Shown here one piece after another: positions 8,033 through 16,357 of a stretch of DNA of 47,619 nucleotides. The stretch spans positions 1-47,619 of the forward strand of contig JAJRQY010000119.1 of the NCBI GenBank assembly GCA_024280015.1, in the 5' to 3' direction. Numbering within the stretch: position 1 is the first letter of the stretch; every line of letters starts with the position of its first letter. Origin of the DNA: Actinomycetes bacterium (GTDB taxonomy: Bacteria > Actinomycetota > Acidimicrobiia > Acidimicrobiales > SZUA-35). Under the pieces are notes generated by a model. The model did not search any database and was not told where the DNA came from. It worked only from the letters and a program-made list of their open reading frames with translations. The position numbers and the translations under genes were made by a program.

Positions 8033-8755
8033 GACTCCGGTTAGCAGTACCGCGCACTCTGAGACCTGTTCGACCGCACCAAGAATGTCACCGGTCGCTC
8101 CGCCAATCTTGCGGACGGCCCAGGCCGAAACCACGACGCCGGCGGCAACAACAGAGGCAACGACAGCGGGAGCCAACACCCCAAAGGCGACTATCGCACC
8201 GATCAACCCCAAGCCAGCAGCAACCATGGTCGGAACGAAAGGCAACGTCTTTCCGTAGTCAGCCCCCAACCCTTCCGCGCGGGCCGATGGAAGGATGGCC
8301 ATGACAACGACGGCGGCGGAACGAGCCATCACATGACTGGCAACAATCACCAGCGCAGCCGTCGAACCGGAGAGGGTCAAAAGGGCCGAGAACTTCAAGA
8401 GTGAGATCAGGACCAGCGACAGGACTCCGAACGTACCGTGGCGAGAGTCATGGAAGATTTCCATCCTCTGTTCACGGTCCCAGCCGCCAGCCAAGGCATC
8501 CATGGAGTCCGCCAGGCCGTCTTCATGCAGGCCACCAGTCACCAAAGCCGTCCCGATAAGGCTCAGGGCTGCACCAATAGCTGGGGTAAAGACTTCGCTT
8601 CCAGCCCAGAACGTTCCGGCGCCCAAGCCACCGACCAGTAGGCCAACCACCGGGAAGTAGGGGACGGATCGAGCGATTGCCTCTTGGTCCGACGGGTGAG
8701 CCCCACCAGGTAATCGGGTTAGGAAGGCAACCGCATGCCGAAACGAAATGATCAT
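8018..8755 (-). CDS. cobS: Adenosylcobinamide-GDP ribazoletransferase
   Basis: This polytopic membrane protein of 245 residues joins adenosylcobinamide-GDP to alpha-ribazole, the last step of cobalamin assembly. The family signature is clear: HEDGLADSMDALAGG followed by DSRHGTFGVLSL, with Asp and His residues that bind Mg2+. Hydrophobic segments follow at about 110-130, 135-155, 175-195 and 200-220. Its ATG overlaps the cobU stop by 4 bases, which points to translational coupling. Length is typical of the family. It is the last gene of the MBL-cobO-cobU-cobS operon. Confidence 0.94.
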   Translation of the reverse strand: MIISFRHAVAFLTRLPGGAHPSDQEAIARSVPYFPVVGLLVGGLGAGTFWAGSEVFTPAIGAALSLIGTALVTGGLHEDGLADSMDALAGGWDREQRMEIFHDSRHGTFGVLSLVLISLLKFSALLTLSGSTAALVIVASHVMARSAAVVVMAILPSARAEGLGADYGKTLPFVPTMVAAGLGLIGAIVAFGVLAPAVVASVVAAGVVVSAWAVRKIGGATGDILGAVEQVSECAVLLTGVAVLI

Positions 8756-9321
8756 GGGGAGTCGGCCTGAGACATTCCCGAGCGCAGCGTGTCCAGTACC
8801 TGCTCACGTGAAGCAAGAGGAAGCAACTGTCCGGCCATCACGAAGTACCCATGGTCGAGACTGGTCGCCAGGGCTTGGTTCACTCGGCCCTGGATGTCTC
8901 GAAAGGATCGGGACAGGGGATCACCCGGCACAATTCCGAGACCGACCTCGTTGCTGACGGCAATACTTGGACCCGATCGACTGGCCAAGGCTTCCGCCAG
9001 GGCTCGGCCTTGGCATCCGATCTCGGTCACATCGTCGCCTCGCACAAGCAAATTGCCGAGCCAGACGGTGACGCAGTCAACGAGCACGATCTCGCTGTCC
9101 GGCACATCATTGACGGCCTCGACCAGGTCATAGGGCGCCTCAACCACCGACCAATCTGCTGGTCGGTCTTGCTGATGCCGGCGGACTCGTTCTCGCATCT
9201 CGTCATCGATCAGCTCGGCCGTCACTACCGCGGTGACGGGCAGTCCCAACCCCGTTGCCAGGTGTTCAGAAAGAGCGGACTTCCCCGAGCGGGCACCACC
9301 GAGAAGAAACGTGCTCGCCAC
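8752..9321 (-). CDS. cobU: Adenosylcobinamide kinase / guanylyltransferase
   Basis: The 189-residue cytoplasmic enzyme phosphorylates adenosylcobinamide and then transfers GMP to it, making the substrate of CobS. Visible motifs are the P-loop LLGGARSGKS (about 6-15), the RRHQQDRPADWSVVEAP block that holds the guanylylated His in relatives, and VDCVTVWLGNLL. The start is GTG at 9321, overlapping the cobO stop by one base (TAGTG), and its end overlaps cobS by four. The length matches CobU/CobP. Confidence 0.94.
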   Translation of the reverse strand: MASTFLLGGARSGKSALSEHLATGLGLPVTAVVTAELIDDEMRERVRRHQQDRPADWSVVEAPYDLVEAVNDVPDSEIVLVDCVTVWLGNLLVRGDDVTEIGCQGRALAEALASRSGPSIAVSNEVGLGIVPGDPLSRSFRDIQGRVNQALATSLDHGYFVMAGQLLPLASREQVLDTLRSGMSQADSP

Positions 9322-9968
9322 TAGTAGTCGATGCCCTTCTTGGCCACGATTCCTGAGTCAAAGGCATGCTTGATGTTGGTCATCTCGGTCACCGTGTCGG
9401 CGACCTCAACGACCTTGGCGTGCATGTCACGCCCTGTCAGAATGACACTGGTCTTTGATGGGCGACTCTTGAGCGTGCCGACAACCTCATCCACGTCTAT
9501 CCAGTCCCAGGTCATGGCATAGCTGATCTCATCCAAGACGATGAGCCGGTGCTCCCCCGCCTCAATCAGGGCTTTTGCCTTCGCCCAAGCTCCAGCAGCG
9601 AGAGCAGCACTCTCGTCTAGGTCATCAGAGTCCCAGGTGAAGCCATCACCCTCGGCGTACCAGTCAACACCCAATTCTCGGCAAATCTTTTCTTCTCCCA
9701 CCTGCCAGTTCCCACTCTTGAGGAACTGGACCACGGCTGTTGACCATCCCCGTGCGACACCACGAATCAGAGTGCCAAAGGCCGCCGTCGATTTGCCCTT
9801 ACCGTGTCCCGTATTGACCAGTACCAGCGAGGAAGCAACTGTGCGCTTGGCCTGGCCGACCGCGCCATCCTCATCAGGCTTTTCCCCCGCGTCTCCATCA
9901 ACTGTCTCGGTTGGGGGCTTGTCGGTTGGGGGTTCTGCCGCCGGTGCAGTATCTAAGTTTTCAGCCAT
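9321..9968 (-). CDS. cobO: Cob(I)yrinic acid a,c-diamide adenosyltransferase
   Basis: The 215-residue enzyme moves the adenosyl group of ATP to the cobalt of corrinoids. Its ATP-binding loop is VNTGHGKGKSTAAFG, followed by VVQFLKSGNWQVGEE and the LDEISYAMTWDWID block of the CobO/BtuR/CobA family. The first 45 or so residues are a Pro/Glu/Asp-rich tail (for example PAAEPPTDKPPTE) that the family normally lacks and that is probably disordered. The ATG overlaps the end of the MBL gene by 8 bases, so translation of the two is probably coupled. It may also act in corrinoid salvage, since no early corrin-ring genes are in the window. Confidence 0.93.
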   Translation of the reverse strand: MAENLDTAPAAEPPTDKPPTETVDGDAGEKPDEDGAVGQAKRTVASSLVLVNTGHGKGKSTAAFGTLIRGVARGWSTAVVQFLKSGNWQVGEEKICRELGVDWYAEGDGFTWDSDDLDESAALAAGAWAKAKALIEAGEHRLIVLDEISYAMTWDWIDVDEVVGTLKSRPSKTSVILTGRDMHAKVVEVADTVTEMTNIKHAFDSGIVAKKGIDY

Positions 9969-11358
9969 CCTCGGAGGCTAGCTTGGCTTCGGACTCACGA
10001 ACTGCCCCCATATAGATGCCCTTGGCCATCAGGGACGTTTCCTCCTTGCGACGCTGGCGATACACGGCGGCCCTGACCTCATGAACGTCTCCATTGGCTG
10101 GTTCTGCCAGTGAGGCCGTTTCGACCAGGTGACAGGCCATTCGAAGATCGCCCGAGGCAGCCAGCTCCTGGGCGCGGGCCAGCAGCGGCTTCACTCCACC
10201 AGACAGATTGACAATTTCGGTGGCCAGGGTGGCCGCTGGCGCTGGCTTCAGCTCGGCCGGATCGCCATTCCACCAACCCCCGTAGAGGCGCCAGATGTTG
10301 CGAACCACGAACTCTGGTTCGTCATAGGTTGGGGTCATGTAGGGCAGAGCCAGCTTGTCCTGCGGCACCTTGACGGTGTGCAGGATCTCATCCAAGGGCG
10401 CGCCATCATTCATGAGGCTCACGACCTCAGCGACCAGGGTCTCCAACACTTCAGCAATGGTGACGAGAACCGTAGCGATGCGGTCCTTGCCGGCAATGGG
10501 TAGGCCATGGGCTGGAACCAGGAGCTCGGGGCTGAGAGAAGCCATCTCTCGAAGTGAGGTAGCCCACTCACCCGGATACCTCTGGACTTTCTGTGGGTTT
10601 CCAGCATTGGGGAACGCCCAGATCAACATGTCGCCCGAGCAAATGGTCTTCTTGTCAGCGATCCAGGCCCAGGCATGATCGTCGGTTTCCCCGCGCGCAT
10701 GTCGCAGCTCGACATCCAGGTCACCGACCTTGAAGGTGGTTCGGGTGGCGAAGGTGTCGGTCAGCTCGGCCACATCGTCAGGGAGGAATCGTGTCCACCC
10801 AGACTTCTTTGCTGGTGATCCCCCTCCTGAGCCAGCACCATCCTTGGAGCGGCCAAGCGCGTCATCAGAAGGAGGTGGGGCCAGCATGAGGCCTCTGGCT
10901 CCTCGAGCGCCCCCGAATTGGCGGCGGTTGATCCCAATATTCCAGTCGTTGGTCTTGCGGTACCGAGCGAACCGTTCGGCTACTTGCTCATGCCCGATGA
11001 CCCGCGGGTCTCGGTGGCCCCGGTCACGGTTGTCCGCAATCAGATTCCCGGATCCGCCAACATGATCAACATGTCCGTGGGTGTAGACCAGAGTGGCAAT
11101 TCGATCCTTGCTCCACGAGCGGAGCGAATCGGTGACAGTAACGGCTGAGTTTTTACCGCTGGAATCGAATAGGACCAGACCATCTTCGGTTTTGAAGGCG
11201 ACGCAGTGAGAGAACGACTCGACCATGGCCAAGTCATCGTTCAGCTCCGACAACCGTCCATCCACACGATTGACGGTGGCTCCACTCAGGTTCTCATCGA
11301 TGACCCGGGCGGAAAGGTCCAGGGGTGAGAGATCATCCAGATTCGGTTGTGCGGCCAT
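9961..11358 (-). CDS. MBL-fold hydrolase with alkylsulfatase-type dimerisation region
   Basis: The 465-residue protein has the metallo-beta-lactamase signature THGHVDHVGG, giving metal ligands His94, His96, Asp98 and His99. Further ligand regions include LRHARGETDDHAWAW and LVPAHGLPI. Toward the C-terminus, WRLYGGWWNGDPAELKP resembles the dimerisation domain of class III alkylsulfatases (SdsA1/BDS1 type), but the protein is shorter than those enzymes (about 600-660 residues). There is no signal peptide, so it should be cytoplasmic. The substrate could be a sulfate or phosphate ester; sequence does not decide. It is the first gene of the operon with cobO, cobU and cobS, overlapping cobO by 8 bases. 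Only 44 bases separate it from menC, leaving no room for a cobalamin riboswitch. Confidence 0.85.
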   Translation of the reverse strand: MAAQPNLDDLSPLDLSARVIDENLSGATVNRVDGRLSELNDDLAMVESFSHCVAFKTEDGLVLFDSSGKNSAVTVTDSLRSWSKDRIATLVYTHGHVDHVGGSGNLIADNRDRGHRDPRVIGHEQVAERFARYRKTNDWNIGINRRQFGGARGARGLMLAPPPSDDALGRSKDGAGSGGGSPAKKSGWTRFLPDDVAELTDTFATRTTFKVGDLDVELRHARGETDDHAWAWIADKKTICSGDMLIWAFPNAGNPQKVQRYPGEWATSLREMASLSPELLVPAHGLPIAGKDRIATVLVTIAEVLETLVAEVVSLMNDGAPLDEILHTVKVPQDKLALPYMTPTYDEPEFVVRNIWRLYGGWWNGDPAELKPAPAATLATEIVNLSGGVKPLLARAQELAASGDLRMACHLVETASLAEPANGDVHEVRAAVYRQRRKEETSLMAKGIYMGAVRESEAKLASEDG

Positions 11359-11402
11359 GAGGTATTGTTAGCTTCTCAGGGTGGCAAGGACCAATTCAGA
11401 GG

Positions 11403-12608
11403 ATGTCAACTCACGTGAACAAAGGTTTAGCTGACAGCCGGCCCAGCAGCCATGAGAACACTTCGACCACCGGCCGAACCGACCCTCTGACGGTCGACAT
11501 TCGTCTCCTGTCGATCCCGACGCTGACGGATATGCACACCTCTCGGGACGGGGGACCCAGCAAGCCGAGGTCCGCTAACAGCAAGCTGGAGAACACCACA
11601 AATCGACAGTTAACGGTCATCCGCTTCGAAGACTCAGATGGGTCAGTCGGGTGGGGCGAGTGCAGTGCGTTGAATGAGCTTGGGTACAGCAACGAGTCGG
11701 CAATGTCGTCATTCCACACGCTGACTGGAACTCGGGATCCTGACCCGAACCTGTTTCCGATGGCAGCCGCAGCGGTCGAGATGGCTCGGCTTGATTTGCG
11801 CCTTCGAAAAGCTGGCCAGTCGTTGGCTCAGTCTCTGGGAATCACCTGCACCCAAGTCAAGGCAGGTGCTGTGCTTGGCCTCATGACTCCCGACGACTCG
11901 GTGATCGCTGCCGCCCAGCTAGTGAAGCAGGGCTATCAACGAGTCAAGGTCAAAATCTCGCCCACTCAGGTTGAACTCATTCCCGCGGTCTTGCGAATGA
12001 CGTTTCCGGAATTGGAGATCCAGGTCGACGCCAATGGTTCATTGGACGAGAGCCACATGGAGCAGCTGGTCGAACTGGCTGAGCTTGGTGTCACCGCAAT
12101 TGAGCAGCCTTTCCCCCTCAACCGAAGTGGCCTCACTAGAGATCTGATCTTGCGACTTGGCGGACTCACAGAAACAGAATCAGCCACGCACACCGAAATT
12201 CCGGCAGTTGTCGCCGACGAATCTGCTCCAAATTTGGAGGCAGCCAAGCGGCTGTGGTCTGGGGGCGGGCTGTCCGGTGTCTCGATCAAGCCACCGCGGG
12301 TTGGGGGACTGAGTCGGGCATTGGAGCTCTTGGCCTGGTGTGTCGCTCAGGGAATACCAACAACCGCAGGGGGCATGCTGGAGTCGGCTTTGGGCCGCCA
12401 CGCCCTGGCCGCGTTTGCTGCCAACGATGGGTTAGAAATCACCGGCGATGTGTCACCATCCCGTCGCTGGCTAGCCACTGACCCGTGGCCAGACGTGAAG
12501 ATGAGTGACGGCATGATCGCCGTCCCAACGTCTCCGGGCGTCGCTCCCCTCCCCGACCAAGACCTGATTGAAGACCTAACCGTCTACCGGTGGACTGGAA
12601 GTTCCTGA
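11403..12608 (+). CDS. menC: o-Succinylbenzoate synthase
   Basis: This enolase-superfamily enzyme dehydrates SHCHC to o-succinylbenzoate in menaquinone synthesis. The 401-residue product shows the Lys-x-Lys pair (Lys182/184 in RVKVKIS), metal ligands Asp209 (QVDANGS), Glu234 (AIEQPF) and Asp272 (VADESA), the opposing Lys296 (SIKPPRVGG), and the family end motif GGMLESALGRHA. The first 30 residues are hydrophilic and probably not part of the fold; the region between about 42 and 68 is also longer than usual. The ATG at 11403 has a nearby GAGG, closer than ideal. The gene is divergent from the MBL-cob operon. Confidence 0.93.
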   Translation: MSTHVNKGLADSRPSSHENTSTTGRTDPLTVDIRLLSIPTLTDMHTSRDGGPSKPRSANSKLENTTNRQLTVIRFEDSDGSVGWGECSALNELGYSNESAMSSFHTLTGTRDPDPNLFPMAAAAVEMARLDLRLRKAGQSLAQSLGITCTQVKAGAVLGLMTPDDSVIAAAQLVKQGYQRVKVKISPTQVELIPAVLRMTFPELEIQVDANGSLDESHMEQLVELAELGVTAIEQPFPLNRSGLTRDLILRLGGLTETESATHTEIPAVVADESAPNLEAAKRLWSGGGLSGVSIKPPRVGGLSRALELLAWCVAQGIPTTAGGMLESALGRHALAAFAANDGLEITGDVSPSRRWLATDPWPDVKMSDGMIAVPTSPGVAPLPDQDLIEDLTVYRWTGSS

Positions 12609-12672
12609 ACAGTCACGTCATCATCTGCGACGGGGACTCGTCCAGACCCATGGCTGTCGAGCAAATCCACGG

Positions 12673-13521
12673 CTATTGAGCAAGTACAGTCTTGCCATCA
12701 GATGCCCGTCGAAGGGTGTAGATCCGAGGCTCAAGCTTGCCGATCATCTGATAGATGCCCCACATCGCGTTGGCGAGTTCAACCCGGTACGGAACCTCTC
12801 CCATAGCAAGCCGCAACTGAGGCTCGGCTCGGATCAGTCGGGCGGCGTGTAGTAGCTGGATGGAAGTCCGATGAGTGCCATCCTCTTCCCAAGCCTCACG
12901 CCACTCAGACCCAATGACATCAACTGCCTCAATAGCAAAGCCACAGTTCTTGGCCTCCCGCTCAAAGTGGTCCCGATCCAGCGAGGATGGCTCTACCGCC
13001 AGGTCAGCACAAATCCTTGTGGTCTCGCCCGGTTCAAGTTGGTCGGTCCCGAAGGTCTGGTAGACAACCATCCGGCCATCCATCGCCAGGACACGACAAC
13101 TGTCTTGAAGTGCTGCCCTCAGATCGGCGACATGGCTCAGCACATCCCGGCAAAACACCAGATCGAACGACCCGTCTTCAGCCGGAACCTGTTGAATCGA
13201 TCCTTGTCGGACCTCAATCCAGTCAACAAGACCGCTCTCTTTCACCAGCCGTCGTGCTTCCTCGACGTTCTGGACAACCGGTTCTACCGCAACGACCTTG
13301 CATCCGAGAAGTTGGTGAAGAGTGATGCTGTATCTCGCATCCCGAGCACCGATGTCCAGAACTCTTGCGGTGTTGGTAAGACCAAGAGAAGCGACTGTAT
13401 CGAACAGGGACGACGATGAACGAGGGTTCAGGCTGCGTTCATACTCAGACTGTGGATGCTCTTTTGTGGCCTGCCAGTCGCCATACATTTCATCCACACT
13501 GAGATTTTTGGTTCTACTCAT
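12673..13521 (-). CDS. SAM-dependent methyltransferase, class I
   Basis: The 282-residue product carries the class I SAM-binding fold. Motif I is ARVLDIGARDARYS (about 52-65), the acidic end of strand two is VVAVEP, and motif IV is FDLVFCRDVLSHV. The C-terminal 110 residues are mostly helical and hold no recognisable domain. Motif I reads DIGARDA where ubiquinone/menaquinone methyltransferases (UbiE/MenG) have D-x-G-C-G-T-G, and their specific signatures are missing, so an assignment as menG is not supported. It overlaps the end of menH by 8 bases and follows it on the same strand, so it is probably translated together with menH. Its substrate is unknown. Confidence 0.85.
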   Translation of the reverse strand: MSRTKNLSVDEMYGDWQATKEHPQSEYERSLNPRSSSSLFDTVASLGLTNTARVLDIGARDARYSITLHQLLGCKVVAVEPVVQNVEEARRLVKESGLVDWIEVRQGSIQQVPAEDGSFDLVFCRDVLSHVADLRAALQDSCRVLAMDGRMVVYQTFGTDQLEPGETTRICADLAVEPSSLDRDHFEREAKNCGFAIEAVDVIGSEWREAWEEDGTHRTSIQLLHAARLIRAEPQLRLAMGEVPYRVELANAMWGIYQMIGKLEPRIYTLRRASDGKTVLAQ

Positions 13522-14338
13522 GTCGTCGAACCTTAGGGGGTCTGAGCGAAGGGGTCGGGTGCGAGGCTAGACGCGGCAACAACAGCTCGGGTGATTCCAG
13601 GTGAACGGCATGGCCCCCGGAAATCTCCACCAACGCGGCATTGTCTCCAATGGCAGAAACCAGGCGCGAGGCCAACGGCCCGAATTTCTTGTCCTCAGTT
13701 CCAACAACCACCGAGACCGGCAATACCAACTCGTGCAGGCGGTCCCATAGGGGCTTCTGTGTTCCGGTGCCACAGTGCCGCAGGCTGGCGGCCAGTCCGG
13801 CGGCACGGTTGCCAAGGCGCGCCTCACGCGACGCCGACTCAGCTGACAAGGAAGCAAACATCGGCATGGCCAACCAGCGGTCGAGGAACGACCCAAGGCC
13901 TTGAGCTTCAAGGGCACTGGCCAGCTCTTCATCGGACTGCCGCCGAGCTATCCGATCGGTCTCGGTTTCCAGACCTCCGGTCGCTCCGATCAGTACCAGA
14001 CGCTCGATCACGCTGTCACCCAAAACGACCGGCGGCACAGACTCAGACAAGACAGACTCACACAAGGCCGCATGCAACAACATCCGCGCTCCCATCGAAT
14101 AGCCGACAAAGGTGCCCGGTCGAGATCCCGCCGCCTCCAAGATCAGTCGTCCGGCTTCGACCAGATCGACCTCGTCGTGGAACGACTGGCCGTGCCCAGG
14201 TGCATCAACCAGCACAACCTCATGATCAACCGCCAGAAGCGAAGCCAGCGGCTCCCAGCAACGACAATTCTGGGTAAAGCCATGAACCAGAACAATTCGT
14301 GGTCCGGATCCAATCGTCTCGGTATGCAAGCTCACCAC
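13514..14338 (-). CDS. menH: Alpha/beta hydrolase, MenH-like (SHCHC synthase)
   Basis: The alpha/beta hydrolase fold is clear: oxyanion segment VLVHGFTQNCRCWEP, nucleophile in VGYSMGARM, acid in VVGTEDKKFG and the catalytic His in ISGGHAVHLESPE. MenH proteins have the same G-Y-S-M-G and GH-x-x-H-x-E-x-P patterns, and the gene sits beside menD, so SHCHC synthase (pyruvate elimination from SEPHCHC) is the best call. Generic hydrolase remains possible. The frame is open to 14386, which would overlap menD; the GTG at 14338 fits where the fold begins and leaves 26 bases between the divergent starts. The start is therefore uncertain by up to 16 codons. Confidence 0.8.
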   Translation of the reverse strand: MVSLHTETIGSGPRIVLVHGFTQNCRCWEPLASLLAVDHEVVLVDAPGHGQSFHDEVDLVEAGRLILEAAGSRPGTFVGYSMGARMLLHAALCESVLSESVPPVVLGDSVIERLVLIGATGGLETETDRIARRQSDEELASALEAQGLGSFLDRWLAMPMFASLSAESASREARLGNRAAGLAASLRHCGTGTQKPLWDRLHELVLPVSVVVGTEDKKFGPLASRLVSAIGDNAALVEISGGHAVHLESPELLLPRLASHPTPSLRPPKVRRHE

Positions 14339-14364
14339 CCAAGGATGCCCGTATCGTGTCCCAG

Positions 14365-16110
14365 ATGCAGCCCCCGGCCTTGCCAACCGAACCTTCCATC
14401 ACCATCACCGCAACCTTCTGCGCCACCCTGGTCGATGAATGGTCCGCTCGTGGCGTCTCCGCCGCCTTTGTTTCTCCTGGCTCGCGCTCAACTCCTCTGG
14501 CCTTGGCCCTCAGCGCCAACACCAGTATCGAAACCAACATCTTTCACGACGAGCGCTCGGCCTCCTTCGCCGCCCTGGGTCACGGCCTGACTACGGGTCA
14601 ACCGGCGGTCTTGCTCTGCACCAGCGGGACCGCAGCAGCACACTTTCATGCCGCCGTCATCGAGGCTGACCTCTCGTGTGTCCCGATTCTTGTATGTACC
14701 GCCGACCGGCCGCCCGAACTCTGGGATGTTGGCGCGCCCCAAACAATCAACCAGACAGAGCTATACGGAAAGATCGTCCGAGCTTTCCATCAGCCCGGCC
14801 CTCCCGAAGACAGCATCCCCGATGATTGGCGACCATTGGCGACGACCAGCTATCGGCAGGCGACTGGGCAACGCCCCGGACCCGTTCACCTCAATCTCAG
14901 CTTTCGTGACCCGCTTGTCGGCAAGCCGGCTGAGCTGCCACCAAAGACTTCGGGTGAGGACTCACAGAACCCAAACTCTGACCAACCCGATACCTCCCAC
15001 CTCGCCGTCTCCCAGTTCGCCGCCTCCCAACTTCTGGAACGCTGCTTCACTGATGACGGCTCGGCGAGGAGAGGCGTCATCATCGCTGGGCGAGGCCAAA
15101 GCAACCCCGAAGCCGTCCAGGCGTTCGCTGAACATGTCGGATGGCCGGTCCTGGCTGACCATCGTTCGGGCTGCCGGGCTCCCGGCCAAGCAATCCGACA
15201 CTTCGATGGACTCCTTCGCTGCCCTGAGTTTGCTGCTAAACACCAGCCCGAGGTGATCCTGCGACTCGGAGAAATTCTCTCCAGCAAGGCCCTCAGCCAA
15301 TGGATCGCGGCGACAAACGCCGACGTGATCGCGGCGACACCGTGGGGGCGAAGGATCGACCCCGAAGCCGTCCTGCCCTTCGTGCTGCCTCAAATCAGTC
15401 TGATCGAGGCAGCAATCGAAGCTCTACCAGCCGAACCGTTGAAACCCCGCGACCCTGGATGGCTGGCATCGTGGAAAGCCGCGGACGAAGCGGCCAACCG
15501 CGCCATCATCAAAGTCCTCGCCACTCACGACGGCCTAGCCGAACCACATATTGCGCGAGAAACCTTGGAGCGTCTTCCCGCCCAAGCGGCCCTCGTTGTC
15601 TCCTCATCAATGCCCGTGCGCGACCTGGAGTGGTTCGGCGAGAACCGGGACGATGTGTCGGTCCATACCAACCGAGGGGCCAACGGGATCGACGGGGTTG
15701 TCTCCACCGCCATCGGTATTGCGCTCACTGGAGCACCGACGGTCTGCCTGATCGGTGACGTCGCGTTCCTCCACGACAGCAGCTCCTTGATCGGGCTAGC
15801 CCAACGTGAGCTTGATCTGACCATAGTGATCACCGACAATGATGGCGGCGGCATCTTCTCCTTCCTTCCCCAGAATTCGCTGTTGGAGCATGACCGATAT
15901 GAGCAACTCTTTGGCACTCCTCATAACACCAATCTGGAAGCTCTAGTGAACGCTCATAGCCTCAAGGTGACGCGCTGGGAGGGCGCGCGGCAACCTGAAC
16001 TGCTGGTGACTCCCAAGCAAGGGGTTCGAGTCGTGGTCGCTAGGACCAACAGGCAAGCCAACCTGGAGCTCCACAACCAACTCACCGCTGCCATCGCGGC
16101 CAACATCTAG
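14365..16110 (+). CDS. menD: SEPHCHC synthase (menaquinone biosynthesis, ThDP enzyme)
   Basis: The 581-residue ThDP enzyme condenses isochorismate with 2-oxoglutarate, the first committed step of the pathway. Landmarks are VSPGSRSTPLALAL near the N-terminus, the ThDP-activating Glu region HDERSASFAALG, LCTSGTAAAHFHAA, and the C-terminal ThDP/Mg2+ motif from GDVAFLHD to ITDNDGGGIFSFLPQ. Length is normal for MenD. The ATG at 14365 is chosen because the conserved part begins about 12 residues later; a GTG at 14299 would run into menH. The gene is divergent from menH and convergent with the EEP gene. Confidence 0.94.
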   Translation: MQPPALPTEPSITITATFCATLVDEWSARGVSAAFVSPGSRSTPLALALSANTSIETNIFHDERSASFAALGHGLTTGQPAVLLCTSGTAAAHFHAAVIEADLSCVPILVCTADRPPELWDVGAPQTINQTELYGKIVRAFHQPGPPEDSIPDDWRPLATTSYRQATGQRPGPVHLNLSFRDPLVGKPAELPPKTSGEDSQNPNSDQPDTSHLAVSQFAASQLLERCFTDDGSARRGVIIAGRGQSNPEAVQAFAEHVGWPVLADHRSGCRAPGQAIRHFDGLLRCPEFAAKHQPEVILRLGEILSSKALSQWIAATNADVIAATPWGRRIDPEAVLPFVLPQISLIEAAIEALPAEPLKPRDPGWLASWKAADEAANRAIIKVLATHDGLAEPHIARETLERLPAQAALVVSSSMPVRDLEWFGENRDDVSVHTNRGANGIDGVVSTAIGIALTGAPTVCLIGDVAFLHDSSSLIGLAQRELDLTIVITDNDGGGIFSFLPQNSLLEHDRYEQLFGTPHNTNLEALVNAHSLKVTRWEGARQPELLVTPKQGVRVVVARTNRQANLELHNQLTAAIAANI

Positions 16111-16357
16111 CCCAACGAGCCATCCAGCCAAACGAGATGGACGACACTCAGAATCCGAAATAGCCCCTGGTTGAACCGATTCTTCTGGCCTGACGTTGTT
16201 CGGCGGTGGCCGGCAAACTCTCCAGATGCCGGCGGGGTGAGACCGCTCGAAGCTTGCCCAGGACCTTGCCAACGTGTTGCACGATCGACTTGAGGGCCAT
16301 ACCCAACCCTAACCCTAGACCTCGGTCGGCTCCAGGCACCCCTACTTCCAGGCGTCC
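16111..16357. other. Gap between menD and the EEP gene without a convincing gene
   Basis: This 247-base stretch separates two convergent genes and is longer than other gaps of that kind here. A minus-strand frame of about 50 codons from an ATG at 16300 is present but has no ribosome site or family resemblance. No strong hairpin was found. It may be a degraded sequence. Confidence 0.4.

Noticed and set aside
11359-11402. Possible cobalamin riboswitch upstream of the MBL-cob operon
   Set aside because: The gap to menC is only 44 bases and shows none of the conserved boxes, so no riboswitch fits.
12673-13521. Assignment of the methyltransferase as MenG/UbiE
   Set aside because: Motif I is DIGARDA instead of the family form, and UbiE-specific signatures are missing.
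16148-16300. Minus-strand ORF of about 50 codons between menD and the EEP gene
   Set aside because: No ribosome site, no family resemblance, low-complexity composition. The telomere-like TTAGGG-type repeats just upstream on that strand are only two copies and look accidental.
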